Part shown: one piece after another, positions 25,001 through 34,077 of the stretch
Numbering within the stretch: position 1 is the first letter of the stretch
Layout of the letters: every line of letters begins with the position of its first letter
Source of the DNA: Ephydatia muelleri
Lineage: Eukaryota > Porifera > Demospongiae > Spongillida > Spongillidae
NCBI GenBank assembly: GCA_013339895.1
Contig: JABACO010000011.1
Location: forward strand, 2,873,306-2,937,305
DNA: 64,000 bases
Reading direction: 5' to 3'
The notes under the pieces: generated by a model
The model's input: only the letters and a program-made list of their open reading frames with translations
What the model was told of the DNA's origin: nothing
Database searches by the model: none
Position numbers and translations under genes: made by a program

Positions 25001-28000
25001 TATCCAATAGCAGGTTTACACACTCAACATGCCCCCCATATGATGCCACCATCAGTGCAGTCAGTCCGTCCTGTAAAGATAAGTGTACAACCATAGATAT
25101 CATAGGGAAAATTCACATAGAACAAACCACAGAACTTTACTGCAATGATTAAGTGATACGGGCAGTTCAGTGATGTTACCAAGAACCAACTGTTACACTC
25201 TTTAGGCAATGAAAATATAAAGCCGGACCTCCAACTTGCTGCAGGTTAGTGGATCGTGCATTGTTGATTGGATTACCAAAATGCACGGAAATTGAAAGGC
25301 TTGAGATTCAAAGCATATGTGTATTTTGGGTCTGGATTAATGGAATAAGTTTGCTTTGATCCAAAAGACTACAATATGCATATAAATCACGGTAACACAT
25401 CACCATGTTAGTACAATCCAATTGATAGATCAGCAGAGTGCTAGCGACCGACATTGGCATGATGTGAAACTGCATGCACTTACCTCATCCTGATGATTGG
25501 CCTGGGCACCCCTGTCCAACAGCAGCTGAACACATTCAGCATGCCCCTCATATGATGCCACCATCAGGGCAGTTTTTTCCTTCTATGTAGATTGAAATGA
25601 TAGATGTACCACAAAAAACCTATACATGCACTACCATAAAACCATATTGTACATACATGTAAGAACACACCACACACACACACATGATCCTATAGCAGAA
25701 CAAGCCTAACAGTGTACTATGCCTTACTGCATCTCCTCCCCAGGCCACATCTCCTCTCCAGGCTACATCTCCTCCCCAGACCACCACACATTATGGAAGA
25801 CTACACATATTCTGTGTAAATAGATACTCAAATTATGTTGGTTATCTCTGTTTCTTCAAAGTTATATAATATAGTTATACCAGCAGTTATACAAGGGAGA
25901 GTTACACATAATTATAATTATAATTATGCACTTGGTGTGACACCCAGAAATATTATCACATGTAATTTCTGATCCATGTCTTACCCCTTCAGTGGCATTA
26001 ACATCTGCACCCTGGTCAAGAAGCTTAACAACCTCATCCATCCAACCAACAGCTGCAGCTTCGATTAGCTGCATATTACATTCCTACAATGGTGGAACAA
26101 TGCACTATGTGAGGATTATTGTTACATGGGAACTAGCTGGCGTTACACTGACTTAACGCAAACATAATAATACTTTAACATCTTATCATTGACGCAGCGG
26201 TTAAACAGTCGGCTCAAAAAGGAACATCAAACAATTAAAATACTCGAGAAGGGCTAATTGCTGGCACAGCAGGAAACCATGCAGGTCATGTGCGTTCCAA
26301 TAGTCCACAATATATATAATAATAATTATAATTATACATGTATAATTATATTGGGGCAATAGCCCTATGAACGGCTGCTTACTGACCGCATTCTAAACCA
26401 AATTCGGTGTACGCATGTAGCCGTTAGATGAAACGGTTCACGTTGCATGCAAACCTGCAGTTATATTGAGCATTTTCATTGACAGTTTTTAGTGGAATAC
26501 GCGCGGGATGAACTTTGCAGTTTTTAATTTTATCATGCATGCCACATCAGTTCCGGCAGTCACTCGCAACTGTATTGTACATTTGAACAAGGCCCTCCAG
26601 CAGTGAAATGTGAGCCCCGCATACTATTTATTTCATCAAATGCATAACTTATCACTAGCTGTTGCCTTCTTCAACGATCTAGTCTTCATTTTCTGAAACT
26701 GAACAAGTATATAAGCCTATCATTTGCCACGATGGACTTTAAAACGCTTATCACCGCTTCCGTGAGAATCGAATGTATTTTTTTGTCGAACCGACCTTTT
26801 GGAAAATTAGTCGGAAAAGGTCTGTATGCTTTAGAAAGCATATTTTCTGATAGCCCAACTCTCGATGAGCCATTTAATTTTAGCTTTGTGGCATATATAA
26901 CAACATACTTATACATGTATCGGGTGAAACTTACGCACTTTCCTGTTTTTTGATGTTCGAAAGCTGATCGGTACACTTTTTTCCTATCGCTAATCAACAA
27001 AATCTGATGGTATTTTTTGATTCTCCTAGATACCAAATAGAGGCCTAGTGAATAGCATGTTCATAGCTAGACGTGCAAACTGTACATAAACTCGTACCCA
27101 GACTTACACTTATTATTTTGCGCATGCGCATTATAAGTTTTTGCAAAATAAAAAATTTTCTCAGAAGCCAGCGTGCAATAAGTGCCATGCAGGAACAAAC
27201 TGTATAAAGTGCTGCATGTGGCATCCATGTACGCGTGGTCAACCAAGCAAGGCAATAGCTTTGTCTAATTCTCCAGACCGGTAAAACCCTGAATGTGTAG
27301 CTCGGGCATACTACTCGCTATAATTAGTTTATGCATGTACCATATTCCTCCTCCTACTTAACTCATTGCATGCACCCATCTTCAAGAGTTATTGTTGTAC
27401 ATCCATTTACTAGATTCCACTAGCATAATGATTTCATTTGAAAACAAGTCAGTGCCTAGCAGACGACAACCGTAACAGGCATCTTTTTGTATGGAGCACT
27501 ATAAATAAATTAAATATAGGAGGGAATGCCGGACTGGAATTCTTGCTTTTGGGATGGGGTAAATGATCCTTGTAGCCATCTCTCCAATCCTACATTTGGA
27601 TCATACCAATGCTGCACACGCGCACAATATTGGTTATAATATACACAAACAGGCATTCAAATATGCGTAGATTGCACTGCAATAAACAATCAAGTGAATA
27701 ATATTCATAGTCTGCCAAGCGGACCTTGCATCCAGGGGGGAGTGTGCGTGTGTGTGCAATTGCACCCGTTTGCACCCCCTGGCTACGGGCCTGATTAATA
27801 TATACCAGCCAAAGTTCGACACTACGCAGCACACCCGCGGAATATTTAGTGGGGGCCCATTGCGACGACATGAACAACATTTCTTAAGAGTATTAACTAC
27901 GATGGGGATATCTGAATATGAAATAAATAGCCTCAGTGTGAAGAGTATACATGTAACTGAAACATGCCGCTTATTGCATCCTGCGGGTACAATAATAAGC

Positions 28001-28261
28001 GGTTCCCGGTATAGGACAAAGTTTTCATGTGATGGGCACTGATCTAGCTGTATTAATACATTTGTATGCATGGCCAGCTGGCTCGTAGACTCATGTGACT
28101 TAATTAGGGTGTGGCTATATAGAATCAGGTACAAGGAAAGTGTTCAATAAGAGCCAAACGGCATGTGCATGTGCATATATACACGATGAGGTTCAAATGC
28201 ATCCCTATATCAGGCTAACTATTTATCACCTTACCTCACTGGAGGACGCGGACGACGCCAT
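15738..28261 (-). CDS. ROCO protein: ankyrin repeats - Roc GTPase - COR - Death domain (gene B)
   Basis: Nine exons join in consistent phase: 28235-28261, 25985-26083, 25484-25582, 24972-25070, 21697-21972, 20450-20494, 17728-19384, 16144-16209 and 15738-16003 (stop included). They total 2634 bp, or about 877 residues. Domains in order: ankyrin units at about 10-42, 43-75, 76-108 and 109-150; Roc with P-loop GHSGAGKS at about 189-196, DLAGQ (G3) at 247-251 and THAD (G4) at 315-318; then COR; then a Death domain at about 790-877 ending KPVTWSTLITVLKSIGL. ROCO proteins couple a Ras-like GTPase to COR dimerisation. The closest familiar layout is DAPK1, which has ankyrin-Roc-COR-Death behind a kinase; no kinase is seen here. 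I infer a cytoplasmic GTP-regulated scaffold that recruits Death-domain partners. The start is chosen because the ATG exon ends in a GAG/gtaag donor and has a counterpart in gene A. Undetected small exons in the long introns cannot be excluded. Confidence 0.85.
16144..16209 (-). CDS. gene B linker exon between COR and Death
   Basis: A 66-bp exon in phase 1 at both ends. Its acceptor is GCCTTCCTGCAG and its donor is AAAG/gtcagt. It encodes a short acidic linker (SASSKSLSEVIIQEVDEP). Confidence 0.7.
16291..17109. mobile_element. 819-bp foldback element, ATTT target duplication
   Basis: The two halves are near-complementary arms of about 400 bp meeting near 16690. The termini read GGGACAGTGTCCAGCAAAAT on the left and its complement on the right. 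A 4-bp direct repeat, ATTT, flanks both ends (16287-16290 and 17110-17113). Arms differ by scattered substitutions and small indels, so transcription through this intron could still form a long imperfect hairpin. There is no coding capacity. It lies in the gene B intron between the COR exon and the linker exon. Confidence 0.8.
17728..19384 (-). CDS. gene B large exon: Roc switch II/G4 region and COR domain
   Basis: A 1657-bp exon with acceptor AATTCATTTAG and donor TCATTAG/gtaagt. It opens with RALGWQDAVEPLTAG, leading to the DLAGQQHY switch II motif and then VIVVGTHADLL, the G4 specificity motif in the THxD form typical of Roc. The following 350 or so residues match COR features such as MIQYELCQQVD and LLFFPALIRDD. 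A coding stretch this long without introns, among 45-276-bp exons, is characteristic of this exon in the gene. Confidence 0.88.
20095..20160. repeat. diverged copy of the 1429-2214 repeat
   Basis: A stretch containing CTATCGAGAAAGTGATTGG and ending CAAGGAAACAAGG matches the family at 1560-1620 and 1950-2010 with several substitutions and a deletion. It abuts the small hairpin element at 20162-20291. Confidence 0.55.
20162..20291. mobile_element. 130-bp inverted-repeat MITE
   Basis: Arms of about 36 bp begin CAGTATG at both ends and contain AGTGAGGTT and GGTAGGA in matching positions, with about 60 bp between them. It is non-coding. No convincing target duplication was found, so superfamily is undetermined. 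Confidence 0.65.
20450..20494 (-). CDS. gene B 45-bp Roc exon
   Basis: Encodes DIINISKSMPTRLLK with a TTTTTAG acceptor and an AAAG/gtgaga donor, phase 0 at both ends. Its paralogue in gene A is the exon at 2865-2915. It lies between the P-loop and switch II exons and so covers part of the Roc switch I region. Confidence 0.8.
20848..21203. mobile_element. piggyBac-like MITE with TTAA target
   Basis: TTAA at 20844-20847 and 21204-21207 flanks inverted ends reading CTCTTTCGCGGGCAAC and its near-complement. TTAA targets and a (C/T)CTTT(G/C) terminus are typical of piggyBac elements. Near the centre, 21019-21067 is a strong hairpin (GATCACGGCTTCAG with its complement). It encodes no transposase and lies in a gene B intron. 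Confidence 0.8.
21697..21972 (-). CDS. gene B exon: ankyrin unit and Roc P-loop
   Basis: A 276-bp, phase-0 exon. It begins DGNTALHVAVMQDKPNH, an ankyrin helix pair, continues through KIVKLLLSQLDIDPSIKNKHG, and ends with KVYLCGHSGAGKSTLTQ. GxxxxGKS is the Walker A of the Roc GTPase. The donor is CAG/gtaaag and the acceptor TCCTTCACAG. Fusing ankyrin and P-loop in one exon matches gene A exon 3312-3563. Confidence 0.88.
22339..22918. mobile_element. second TTAA-flanked piggyBac-like MITE
   Basis: The ends are exact 14-bp inverted repeats (CTCTTTGAACGCCA and its complement) that extend imperfectly to about 23 bp. TTAA lies at 22335-22338 and 22919-22922. The first bases agree with the element at 20848-21203 (CTCTTT), but the interiors differ, so the two are separate families mobilised by related transposases. 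It contains a G-rich run near 22590-22620 and no coding region. Confidence 0.8.
22923..24057. other. gene B intron, no exon recognised
   Basis: No ankyrin-like exon or transposon protein was recognised. The frames at 22944-23706 on both strands are short and lack motifs. Confidence 0.4.
24058..24432. mobile_element. candidate MITE, hAT-like ends
   Basis: Inverted ends read CAGTCTCGTGCTCAGACC and TAGTCTCATGCTCAGACC (complement). The sequence GCAAAAA occurs just outside both ends, suggesting a diverged target duplication that does not align perfectly. The 375-bp interior is non-coding. Confidence 0.5.
24972..26083 (-). CDS. gene B ankyrin-repeat exon trio
   Basis: Three exons of exactly 99 bp (24972-25070, 25484-25582, 25985-26083) each encode one 33-residue ankyrin repeat. 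They start DGLTALMVASYGGH, KEKTALMVASYEGH and ECNMQLIEAAAVGW and end in the DRGAQVNQQDK type of loop. All are phase 0 with AG acceptors and GT donors (gtgggt, gtaagt, gtaaga). The first in protein order is the most diverged, as usual for a capping repeat. Uniform exon size and phase make repeat number easy to change by exon duplication. Confidence 0.88.
26084..28234. other. gene B first intron, no certain gene
   Basis: The minus-strand frame 26686-27036 (116 residues, containing LSENMLSKAYRPFPTNF) is the longest here but is not recognisable. Around 27770-27791 the complement of CAGGCCCGTAGCCAGGGGG resembles a widespread transposon terminus and may mark an insertion remnant. Confidence 0.35.
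28235..28261 (-). CDS. gene B first coding exon
   Basis: ATG followed by ASSASSSE, ending GAG/gtaagg in phase 0. The matching start in gene A (MASSKK at 10190-10207) supports the choice of initiation codon. Confidence 0.7.
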
Positions 28262-28354
28262 AATAGGTTAGGATTTCCTCCTCCAACTATGAAATGAAGT
28301 AACTCAAGCGCACATGCATGCGCGCTTGAGTTCAGTTGTCGGCAATGACAATTA

Positions 28355-28588
28355 CCGGCTGCGATATCGATCGTACAACGACCAGTACACACCCAACTGG
28401 TACTAAATATAAATTTGCATCATGCATGCTTCCATATATATATATAGGCCTATGCAAATTTATATTTAGTATCATGCATGCTTCCAAATATAGGCCTATA
28501 TATATATATGGAAGCATGCATGATGCAAATTTATATTTAGTACCAGTTGGGTGTGTACTGGTCGTTGTACGATCGATATCGCAGCCGG
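28355..28588. mobile_element. 234-bp near-perfect palindromic element, ATTA target duplication
   Basis: Arms of about 95 bp are complementary with essentially no mismatch. They start CCGGCTGCGATATCGATCG at both ends and are flanked by ATTA (28351-28354 and 28589-28592). The short centre repeats part of the arm again. It lies about 90 bp upstream of the gene B start codon, within its presumed promoter or 5' UTR. Frames on both strands are mirror images of the palindrome and not genes. Confidence 0.85.
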
Positions 28589-28592
28589 ATTA

Positions 28593-29212
28593 ATATATTC
28601 ATAGTGAATATTGCGCGTGCATATCTTCATTACAAACCTCTGCATGGGGTAACCCCCTTTTTTTATGCATCTACGGAAGGACAGAACTGCGTGGTTGTTG
28701 CTTGCTTCTAGCGTTGTCCCTATCGACTGTCGGAGTGGCTCCCACGAAACACGAACGTTCTCTACGCTTGTGTAAGTACCTTATTCTAATTGGCGCACAA
28801 CGCATCTTGTGTGATTGTATGCGATTGTCATGCAGGTTTTTCCTGAATGCACACACGGCCTCCTCATGCATGGTTGTGGTGTTCGCTAAATAGAAGTACG
28901 CCTTACTTTGAATTGAAGGTGTACACGCTAAATACTTAACTGGCCAATGTATTGTGACACCATCTTACAACGGATGGATTCCTGAATGCACACACGGCCT
29001 TCTCATGCATGTCTCAATACATTTACTGGCGTGCTTTTTTACTGTGGTGTTCGCTAATTGGAGATGCCTAAAGGCAATCTGGTTCTGCTGACTTAGGGAT
29101 TTTACTGGGAATTTCTGCGCTTCCAATTCAGCTCCAATCCACTCCAAATTCCACACGAACCCTTCCCAACTGAGGTACGTGTCATAATGGTGTTCGCTAA
29201 ATAGAATAGATA
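28593..29212. other. gene-free stretch with short dispersed duplications
   Basis: Contains short repeated blocks, for example CCTGAATGCACACACGGCC at 28842 and 28981 and GGCGTGCTTTTTTACTGTGG at 29029 and 30238. They look like pieces of the neighbouring tandem array. No gene was recognised. Confidence 0.45.
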
Positions 29213-29214
29213 TC

Positions 29215-29898
29215 GATATTTTCAAAGTCCCACTTTGTTCGAACCCTTGACACTGCATGGGATTATCTCTGTGTAAGAACATCCTGTAAGCTTCTCCCTT
29301 GGTATCTGTCTTCTGGGTGACCTCTGCATTGGGTAACCCCCCCTTTTTTTTTTTTAACCCTTATGGTCCTGCTATATGGGGCGTGTACACTTAGGGATAT
29401 TTTCAAAGTCCCACTTTGTTCGAACCCTTGACACTGCATGGGATTATCTCTGTGTAAGAACATCCTGTGTGCTTGTCCCTTGGTATCTGTCTTCTGAGTG
29501 ACCTCTGCATGGGGTAACCCCCTTTTTTTATGTTTAACCCTTATGGTCCTGCTATATGGGGCGTGTACACTTAGGGATTTTTTCAAGTCCCACTTTGTTC
29601 GAACCCTTGACACTGCATGGGATTATCTCTGTGTAAGAACATCCTGTAAGCTTCTCCCTTGGTATCTGTCTTCTGGGTGACCTCTGCATTGGGTAACCCC
29701 CCCCCCCTTTTTTTTGTTAACCCTTATGGTCCTGCTATATGGGGCGTGTACACTTAGGGATATTTTCAAAGTCCCACTTTGTTCGAACCCTTGACACTGC
29801 ATGGGATTATTTCTGTGTAAGAACATCCTGTAAGCTTCTCCCTTGGTATCTGTCTTCTGGGTGACCTCTGCATTGGGTAACTCCCCTTTTTTTTTAAA
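29215..29898. repeat. tandem array, about 180-bp unit, 3.8 copies
   Basis: Units start at about 29215, 29392, 29571 and 29754 (spacing about 180-182 bp) and share TCCCACTTTGTTCGAACCC and ATATGGGGCGTGTACAC. They differ mainly in the length of a C-plus-T homopolymer. The minus strand has a similar short frame in each unit, a by-product of the repeat. Confidence 0.9.
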
Positions 29899-29899
29899 C

Positions 29900-29901
<2 letters not shown>

Positions 29902-29985
<84 letters not shown>

Positions 29986-30068
29986 CGTTCGTTTGAATGA
30001 ACTCTGACTAATTTAATGTGTATGTGTGTGTGTGTGCACGTGTGTGTATGTGTGTGTGTGTGTGTGTG
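29902..30068. repeat. GT/TG microsatellite
   Basis: About 40 uninterrupted TG units at 29902-29981, then a second, interrupted GT tract at about 30019-30068. The apparent plus-strand frame 30016-30309 starts inside this tract and is rejected as a gene. Confidence 0.95.
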
Positions 30069-30550
30069 TTCGTACAGGACAGGGAGAATGTCTTATGTGA
30101 TCACTGGTAACAATGCCTCCTCCGTTGTTACAGCACTCACATCAACGTTCGCTGCCTCGCAATCGCTTAGCTGTGCGAAGGATTCTGGCTGCTATCCCCA
30201 CTTCAGATCTGGCATGGATCACGGCAAGGTAGCCTACTGGCGTGCTTTTTTACTGTGGTGTTCGCTTAATAGAAATGAACAATACCTTGTATGCCAGTGT
30301 GTCGTTTGAGAATCCTTGCGCATAACAAAATACTTAACTGACTTGGGGTATTATTGTGTCCCCCATCTTGTTATATGTATTTTTAAAACTTACATAAATC
30401 AATCAATAAATATTTGTAACCGGAATACTGTAGGGTATGATTTTATCTATGATTTATTCACAGGTTTAAAACACGAAACAAGAATACAATAATCCAGGCT
30501 TCCTAAAGGCCAGAGTAATGAAGATATGTATAGACATTTCATTGCTTATT

Positions 30551-31550
30551 NNNNNNNNNNNNNNNNNNNNNNNNNNNNNNNNNNNNNNNNNNNNNNNNNN
30601 NNNNNNNNNNNNNNNNNNNNNNNNNNNNNNNNNNNNNNNNNNNNNNNNNNNNNNNNNNNNNNNNNNNNNNNNNNNNNNNNNNNNNNNNNNNNNNNNNNNN
30701 NNNNNNNNNNNNNNNNNNNNNNNNNNNNNNNNNNNNNNNNNNNNNNNNNNNNNNNNNNNNNNNNNNNNNNNNNNNNNNNNNNNNNNNNNNNNNNNNNNNN
30801 NNNNNNNNNNNNNNNNNNNNNNNNNNNNNNNNNNNNNNNNNNNNNNNNNNNNNNNNNNNNNNNNNNNNNNNNNNNNNNNNNNNNNNNNNNNNNNNNNNNN
30901 NNNNNNNNNNNNNNNNNNNNNNNNNNNNNNNNNNNNNNNNNNNNNNNNNNNNNNNNNNNNNNNNNNNNNNNNNNNNNNNNNNNNNNNNNNNNNNNNNNNN
31001 NNNNNNNNNNNNNNNNNNNNNNNNNNNNNNNNNNNNNNNNNNNNNNNNNNNNNNNNNNNNNNNNNNNNNNNNNNNNNNNNNNNNNNNNNNNNNNNNNNNN
31101 NNNNNNNNNNNNNNNNNNNNNNNNNNNNNNNNNNNNNNNNNNNNNNNNNNNNNNNNNNNNNNNNNNNNNNNNNNNNNNNNNNNNNNNNNNNNNNNNNNNN
31201 NNNNNNNNNNNNNNNNNNNNNNNNNNNNNNNNNNNNNNNNNNNNNNNNNNNNNNNNNNNNNNNNNNNNNNNNNNNNNNNNNNNNNNNNNNNNNNNNNNNN
31301 NNNNNNNNNNNNNNNNNNNNNNNNNNNNNNNNNNNNNNNNNNNNNNNNNNNNNNNNNNNNNNNNNNNNNNNNNNNNNNNNNNNNNNNNNNNNNNNNNNNN
31401 NNNNNNNNNNNNNNNNNNNNNNNNNNNNNNNNNNNNNNNNNNNNNNNNNNNNNNNNNNNNNNNNNNNNNNNNNNNNNNNNNNNNNNNNNNNNNNNNNNNN
31501 NNNNNNNNNNNNNNNNNNNNNNNNNNNNNNNNNNNNNNNNNNNNNNNNNN
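30551..31550. other. assembly gap (1000 N)
   Basis: Exactly 1000 N, so probably a fixed-size placeholder. It removes the 5' part of the DIRS-type polymerase and any left terminal repeat and gag of that element. Confidence 0.98.
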
Positions 31551-33145
31551 GACCACCAGATAAGAAGTTCTCCTCATACATACTGGAGGGCATCAGCAGC
31601 GGCTTTAGGATTGGCTTTAACTATAGCGAGCACTCATGCCATCGCGGGCAAGGCAACATGGTGTCTATTCGTAACAGCAGCGTGACGGTCATGCAGTATT
31701 TGCAGGAGGAGATAAGGCTGGGGAGAGTCATTGGTCCAATGGATCTACAACAATGGTCCGGCATTCAGGTCAGCCCCATCGGCGTCGTACCGAAGGGCAC
31801 ATCGGGAAAATGGCGTCTAATAGTTGACCTCTCGTCCCCAGAGGGGGGCAGCGTCAATGACGGTCTCGATGCACAGTTATGCTCCTTACAGTATGTCTCA
31901 GTGGACCATGTAACTCAGGTACTCGCGCGCCTCGGTCGGGGGTCCTTTATGTCGAAGGTTGATATTAGAAGCGCCTATAGGACTGTTCCGGTGCACCCAG
32001 AGGATAGATGGCTACTAGGCATGGAATGGGACGGGCAGTTGTTTGTGGACACGGTACTACCGTTTGGATTGAGATCAGCCCCAAAGATTTTCTCCGCGGT
32101 GGCGGACACCGCGGAGTGGATTGCACGAGCAGGTGGGGTGCGTATACTATACCACTACCTGGATGACTTTGTGTTGCTATCGAAAGCCGAGGAAGCCGCA
32201 GAGCAGCTGAACCTATTCTTGGGGCTACTGTTGGACCTGGGCATGCCAGTGGCACCAGAGAAATTGGAGGGTCCCGGCCCAGTGGTTACATTCTTGGGCA
32301 TAGAAATTGACACGCTAACGATGGAACTCCGCTTACCTGAGAAGAAACTGGTGGAATTGGGTAGGGAGGTTCGCGAATGGCTGGGAAGAAAATCTTGTCG
32401 AAAGAAGGAATTGCAGTCACTGGCAGGGAAATTGCAGCACGCGTGCAAAGTGGTGAGACCAGGGCAGACGTTCTTGCGGCGCGTCTTCGCGTTGCTGAGT
32501 GGAGCACGGAAAGGCTACCATCACATTCGGCTGAACCAAGAATTCCAGTCGGACATCGCGTGGTGGGATGCGTTCCTCGAGGGATGGAATGGCACATCCA
32601 TGTTAGCCGACGGTCCTGACGAAGAGCTAGTTACGGTGGATGTGTATACGGACGCTTCGGGAAGTTTTGGTTGTGAGGCGTTCTGGAAACACAACTGGTT
32701 GCAGTTTCGGTGGCTGGGTGAATGGGGAGGAAGGAATATTACATTGAAAGAGATCCTTCCGGTGGTCTTGGCATGTGCGATTTGGGGCCAAGAATGGAAA
32801 GGTACAACGGTCGTGGCCCACGTGGATAATCAGGGCGCAGTAGCAGTTCTGAACGCCGGTTACAGCAAGGAGGGTCAAATCATGCACTTGATGAGGTGCC
32901 TCTTTTTTATTACTACATGGTGTCAGTTCAGGCTTCGGGCTGTTTACATACTGGGGCGGATGAACCAGGCGGCTGATGCTATATCTCGAGATGACTTAAC
33001 GCGTTTCTTCTCGTTGGCACAGGGAGCTTCACCCACACCAGCAGCACTGCCCGCGGAACTCCTTCAGCTGCTAGTCGTCAGCCAGCCGGACTGGACGTCC
33101 AAAGCCTGGTCCCAGCTATTCACGAACTGTTTTCGGCGGGGATAG
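31551..33145 (+). CDS. DIRS-type reverse transcriptase - RNase H (5' part lost in gap)
   Basis: Open from the gap edge for about 530 residues. RT motifs in order: KWRLIVDLSSP, SKVDIRSAYRTVPVHP, LPFGLRSAPKIFSAVAD, the catalytic YLDD in HYLDDFVLLSK, and FLGIEID. The RNase H domain follows with YTDAS, KEILP, HVDNQGA and AADAISRD, supplying the four acidic residues. It ends just after a spacer and overlaps the recombinase frame. This RT/RNase H layout without an integrase, and with a tyrosine recombinase next door, defines DIRS-like elements, which copy RNA and insert through a circular DNA intermediate. The reading frame is intact from the gap onwards and the DNA is clearly more GC-rich than its surroundings, suggesting a recent insertion. 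Confidence 0.9.
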
Positions 33146-34077
33146 CAGTATCAACGGCGAAGGCTTACAGATCAGGTCGGAACCGCTACGAAAATTTTTG
33201 CTTAGGGTGCGTGCTAATACCTTATCCGGCATCGGAGTTCATACTTTGTAATTTTGTAGCAAAGCTGTACCTAGATGGGCTGTCGGGCAATACGGCAAAG
33301 TCGTACCTGGCGGCCGTGCGTCATGCGCAGATCAAGATGGGTTTTGGGGATCTGCATATTTCAGATATGCCCAAGCTTGAATACGTGGTAAAGGGAATGC
33401 GGAAGAGGTCCGCTCTGGCCGCAGGACGGCCGCGCCTGCCAATCACTCCAGTGGTCCTCAGGGCCCTGAAGCGGAGCTGGGAAGCCGAGGCGGATAGGGC
33501 ATCGGCAGCTATGCTGTGGGCGGCTGCGTGTCTGTGTTTCTTTGGATTTCTGCGCTCGGGCAAGGTAGTGGTACCCTCCGAATCGGTGTTTGACCCGCAA
33601 TCCCACCTATGCTTTGAAGACGTGGCGACGGACTCGAGACACGCCCCGTCCTTCATCCAGGTGACCCTGAAGACTTCGAAAACCGATCCGTTTAGGAAGG
33701 GCGTTACCCTCACCATCGGGAGCAAAGGTGCCGACGTGTGCCCGGTAGCGGCGGTACTGAACTACATGGCGAAAAGAGGTTCAGCACCGGGCCCCTTATT
33801 CAAGTACAGCAACGGAAGATACCTGACACGCGACCGATTTGTGTCTGATGTGAGAGCAGCTCTAACAAAGGCAGGAATGAACGCGAGGCTGTACTCAGGC
33901 CACAGCTTTAGGATTGGCGCAGCAACGACAGCATCGTTGTGCGGGATGCAAGACTCGCTGATCAAGACGTTGGGCCGATGGCAGAGCACAGCACATACAC
34001 TGTATATTCGGACACCGCAAGAGGTACTTCAGAGTGTAGCAAGAGGCCTATTGGCTAACGGCAAGGAGACGTTGTAG
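33073..34077 (+). CDS. DIRS-type tyrosine recombinase
   Basis: The frame is open from before 33091, overlapping the RT-RNase H frame, so it is probably expressed by frameshift or reinitiation rather than from the late GTG at 33211. The N-terminal SAM-like part contains STAKAYRSGRNRYENFC and TAKSYLAAVRHAQ. Catalytic residues are visible: R in FLRSGK, K in LKTSKTDPFRKG, H-x-x-R in SGHSFRIG, W in LGRWQS and Y in TLYIRTP. This enzyme joins the circular cDNA to the target, replacing the integrase of LTR elements. It stops at 34077 after about 330 residues, and no internal stops are present. Confidence 0.9.
   Translation, partial: SRQPAGLDVQSLVPAIHELFSAGIAVSTAKAYRSGRNRYENFCLGCVLIPYPASEFILCNFVAKLYLDGLSGNTAKSYLAAVRHAQIKMGFGDLHISDMPKLEYVVKGMRKRSALAAGRPRLPITPVVLRALKRSWEAEADRASAAMLWAAACLCFFGFLRSGKVVVPSESVFDPQSHLCFEDVATDSRHAPSFIQVTLKTSKTDPFRKGVTLTIGSKGADVCPVAAVLNYMAKRGSAPGPLFKYSNGRYLTRDRFVSDVRAALTKAGMNARLYSGHSFRIGAATTASLCGMQDSLIKTLGRWQSTAHTLYIRTPQEVLQSVARGLLANGKETL

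Noticed and set aside
26686..27036. 116-residue minus-strand frame in gene B intron 1
   Set aside because: No recognisable domain, no splice context linking it to gene B, and overlapping plus-strand frame of similar quality.
27733..27791. Possible tiny element ending in the complement of CAGGCCCGTAGCCAGGGGG
   Set aside because: The terminus is suggestive of a transposon, but no second end or target duplication could be placed, so it is only mentioned under the intron.
28332..28593. Frames on both strands over the palindrome with near-identical peptides
   Set aside because: Mirror-image translations of the inverted repeat with no coding evidence.
29263..29826. Minus-strand frames containing FLHRDNPMQCQGFEQSG repeated
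   Set aside because: By-products of the 180-bp tandem array; no domain and homopolymer length changes shift the frame.
30466..31593. Long minus- and plus-strand open frames across 30466-31593
   Set aside because: They consist almost entirely of N and are artefacts of the gap; only the RT frame after 31551 is real.
31965..33989. Minus-strand frames across the DIRS RT and recombinase
   Set aside because: Antisense to two intact plus-strand enzymes; high GC keeps the opposite strand open.
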